A DNA stretch of 64,000 nt, taken from the NCBI RefSeq assembly GCF_050942215.1, contig NZ_CP192056.1:5022001-5086000 (forward strand), given 5' to 3'. Made by a program: the position numbers and the translations under genes. Below, one piece after another: positions 61,867-64,000 of the stretch (within the stretch, counting starts at the first letter, position 1; each line of letters opens with the position of its first letter). Source of the stretch: Sphaerimonospora sp050942215. GTDB lineage: Bacteria > Actinomycetota > Actinomycetes > Streptosporangiales > Streptosporangiaceae. Under the pieces are notes generated by a model. It did no database searches and was not told where the DNA came from. It worked only from the letters and a program-made list of their open reading frames with translations.

Positions 61867-63810
61867 TCAGGGGAACGGGTGGGGGACGTAGTTGAGTTCG
61901 GCCGCCTCAAGCGGCCTGTCGCGCCGACCACCCCTGTGGAGAGCCGTGCGGGTGCGCGGCATGTGCAACGCCCGTTGCCGCTCCCATCCGAAGTCGATGG
62001 GGACCAGCCCGGGAGCGATCACGCATGCGGTGTGCACGCCCAGTTCAAGCTGCTCGGGCGAGGTCTGATCCACGACGATCACATCGATACCGGCGGAGGC
62101 GACCTGGTCCACGCAGAACCTCAGGTCCTCGGAAAGGTCCGGTCCGGACGGGCGCAGTCGGTGCCAGTCCTGGTAGACCTCCTGCAGCGGGCGGACCCGG
62201 CGGGGGCCGCCGAGGAGAAAGTCCGCGTGATCGGCCATCTCGTGCAGGCCGAACAGGCGGGGGTGGTCGGCCAATCTGGAAACCCGCCGGAAGTCGTCGG
62301 CCATCGCCTTCAGCTCGTCTGTCTCGGCAGCCGAGTATGCGGGGAAGCTGGGCACGGTGTGCGCGATCTCCCGAAGCGCCGATGCGACGGCGTCCTCCGG
62401 GTCGAAACCGGCACCGGCCGCGAAGCACAGACGTCCTGGGCCGCCTACTCGCCGCATCCCGACAACGGTGACGACGGGGATCGGGAAGTCCACCCGGGTG
62501 TCGAAAATGCGTACGTCATAGCCGCTCAGCGAGATCCGGTCCATCAGCATGCGGGTCTGGATCCGCTGGCAGCTATCCGGATCAATCTCAGGAAGGCGGC
62601 TGCCGCCGTACCAGGAGATGAGGAAGGCATCTCTTTCGATGAGTTCCAGCAAGCCGTGGAAGACCGCCTCTCCCAGACAGCTCCCCGCAGCGCAGCCGTT
62701 GGAGCACTCCTGAACGAATTTGGCCGGATCACTGGGAAGGTGGTAGTAAGCGAGCTGTTCGGGGACCAGGATGGGGCGCCGGTCGCGAAGGGAGTAGCCC
62801 CACACCCACGGAATCGTCAGGTCCTCATGGAATGAGGTGTAGTAGCGAGCGTTGCGCTCATAGAACGAGTCGGCGTACAGGCCGCATTCACGAGGGTCCA
62901 TGGCCCGGTCACGCAGGTCGGCGTGGGTGCCGTGGACGACCGTCTGCTTGCGGCGCGGCCGCAGACCAGCATGCCGCTCCAGGGCCTCCATGATGCCGAG
63001 CACCTCGCTCTCGGCGAAGCTGTCGGCATGGCCGCCCCAGAAGGAGTCGTGCACGTAGCCGTCGCCGCGGACCGCGAAGTGGCCGATGGCGGCAGCGGTG
63101 GTGGTGCTGGCCAGACGGTGCGACAATCGTGCGCCGAGCGGGCCGCAGAGTGGGTTGACATAGGTGTCCACGGGCAGCCGATAGTCGGTGGCGGAGCGCA
63201 GCCGGAAGGCGTCGGGGCCGAGCTTGGTTATGGGAGCGAGCTCAATGACTGCGTTGTCCGGCCTGTCCGGCTCGGGCTCTGCGCATGCGGGGCACTCTGA
63301 GTCCGCGACGAGGGGGTAGCGGCGAACCGCATTGGCGCTCAGGCCGACCTGATAGACGTGCGGACGTCCAGCCGCGTCGCGGGGGCGTTCCTCGACCAGA
63401 TACTCGGCGACGTCGCCGATGAGCGCCAGTGCGAAGGCGGTCAGGTACGGGTTCCCGTCCACGGTCTGGAAGCCGGGGCCGGTCTCCAGGATGTTCCGTT
63501 CGTCCTGAGCCTGGATGGCCTGCCAGCGACGGACCAGACACAGGTGACAGGGGCGGGATCGTCGTCCGTCCAGGCGAGCCGGCGTGTCGATCGGGCCGAC
63601 GATGGCCGAGTCGTCCCGCAGGTGGATCGCGAGAACTTCGCCGCTCCCGCCAAGGCGCTCTCCGGGCAGATCTGCCAGGGCCGGTCCCAGCATGTCGGTG
63701 AGCCCCAGCCGGCCGAGATGGACGGTGATCCCAGGCCAGCCCGCGGTAGCCAGTCGGGTCTGCACATACTCGGCCAGGCCGGTTTCCAAAGACGTGTCGA
63801 CGTTTTTCAC
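61867..63810 (-). CDS. YcaO cyclodehydratase with zinc tetracysteine N-domain
   Basis: A 647-aa TOMM cyclodehydratase. The N-terminal region (about 1-200) resembles the E1-like/leader-binding partner fragment, with two CxxC pairs (Cys88/Cys91 in RPCHLCLVRR and Cys173/Cys176 in SECPACAEPE) for structural zinc. The YcaO ATPase domain (about 230-647) has DSFWGGHADSFAESEVLGIMEALERHAG, SCLGEAVFHGLLELIERDAFLISWY and the Pro-rich catalytic end PHPFP. It would phosphorylate the amide during Cys to thiazoline cyclisation. GTG at 63810 overlaps the upstream stop by four bases. Assigned to the precursors at 51.5-52.1 kb by context. Confidence 0.92.
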   Translation of the reverse strand: MKNVDTSLETGLAEYVQTRLATAGWPGITVHLGRLGLTDMLGPALADLPGERLGGSGEVLAIHLRDDSAIVGPIDTPARLDGRRSRPCHLCLVRRWQAIQAQDERNILETGPGFQTVDGNPYLTAFALALIGDVAEYLVEERPRDAAGRPHVYQVGLSANAVRRYPLVADSECPACAEPEPDRPDNAVIELAPITKLGPDAFRLRSATDYRLPVDTYVNPLCGPLGARLSHRLASTTTAAAIGHFAVRGDGYVHDSFWGGHADSFAESEVLGIMEALERHAGLRPRRKQTVVHGTHADLRDRAMDPRECGLYADSFYERNARYYTSFHEDLTIPWVWGYSLRDRRPILVPEQLAYYHLPSDPAKFVQECSNGCAAGSCLGEAVFHGLLELIERDAFLISWYGGSRLPEIDPDSCQRIQTRMLMDRISLSGYDVRIFDTRVDFPIPVVTVVGMRRVGGPGRLCFAAGAGFDPEDAVASALREIAHTVPSFPAYSAAETDELKAMADDFRRVSRLADHPRLFGLHEMADHADFLLGGPRRVRPLQEVYQDWHRLRPSGPDLSEDLRFCVDQVASAGIDVIVVDQTSPEQLELGVHTACVIAPGLVPIDFGWERQRALHMPRTRTALHRGGRRDRPLEAAELNYVPHPFP

Positions 63811-64000
63811 GAGATCCAGCGCTGCCGGGCCAGAAGTACCCGGACGGTCACGATGCCGCCGTTGCGGCCCAGATCTGGTGGGGTAGTCTGAACCAGCAAC
63901 GGATCGAGTTCGTCAGCGGCCAGATCCTTCAGCACCTCCGCCATGTCACCATTCGGCGGTTCGACCGCGCTCTCTTCGGTGCGAACGGCGAAAGCATCGA
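63807..64000 (-). CDS. C-terminal end of an upstream RiPP gene (cut by window edge)
   Basis: About 64 codons ending ...DLGRNGGIVTVRVLLARQRWIS, coupled by a four-base overlap (GTGA) to the YcaO gene, so it belongs to the same operon. In comparable clusters the gene before YcaO encodes the ocin-ThiF-type leader-binding partner, but the visible part is too short to recognise any family. Confidence 0.6.
   Translation of the reverse strand, partial: DAFAVRTEESAVEPPNGDMAEVLKDLAADELDPLLVQTTPPDLGRNGGIVTVRVLLARQRWIS

Overview
The window is high-GC DNA with actinomycete features: GTG/TTG starts, start-stop coupled operons, an ilvB leader peptide, a CebR-type operator, a SARP regulator and PT-linker cellulases. 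Gene content fits a soil actinomycete, perhaps Streptosporangiaceae; this is inferred from content, not proved.

Layout. 1-12.4 kb: ilvB start (leftward, cut by the edge) with a leader-peptide attenuator; a PAS-GGDEF-EAL protein; a 2-hydroxyacid dehydrogenase; a PQQ-type sugar dehydrogenase lipoprotein; a VanW protein; a 244-bp nested palindromic element (copy A); and gatC-gatA-(small ORF)-gatB. 12.5-16.5 kb: a second GGDEF-EAL protein and a GH6 cellulase behind a CebR-type operator. 16.5-22.5 kb: a 1740-aa secreted protein ending in a NucA/NucB nuclease domain plus a small acidic downstream gene, the pair bracketed by a ~75-bp direct repeat that contains a terminator. 22.5-32.7 kb: a full protocatechuate branch of the beta-ketoadipate pathway (pcaI-J-F-H-G-B-DC and pobA, leftward) with a divergent double-IclR regulator. 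33-43.9 kb: an AceE-like thiamine enzyme, a GH43-CBM6-CBM2 enzyme, a YihY membrane protein, a MarR/SnoaL-like/NmrA-like group with tandem operators, element copy B beside a broken ABC ATPase, and a secreted 5'-nucleotidase. 43.9-44.7 kb: two gene remnants around an inverted repeat.

44.7-64 kb is the most interesting part: a RiPP cluster of thiazolylpeptide type. Three small precursors (51.5-52.1 kb) share one leader and have C-terminal cores built only of Ser, Thr, Cys, Gly and Ala. A leftward operon entering from the right edge encodes a YcaO cyclodehydratase, a double SagB-type dehydrogenase, a split LanB dehydratase (glutamylation half, then a SpaB_C half), a PqqD-M50 membrane protease and a DUF1707 protein. 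A SARP regulator sits next to it. On the other side of the precursors are an M20 amidohydrolase and, divergent from it, an operon of membrane protein, winged-helix regulator, ABC ATPase, ABC permease and an active/inactive M16 peptidase pair. The proposed flow is: SARP activates; YcaO, SagB and LanB modify the cores; M50, M16 and M20 enzymes may process; the ABC pair exports or protects. The cluster continues past the right edge.

No rRNA, tRNA, CRISPR array or intact transposase was seen.
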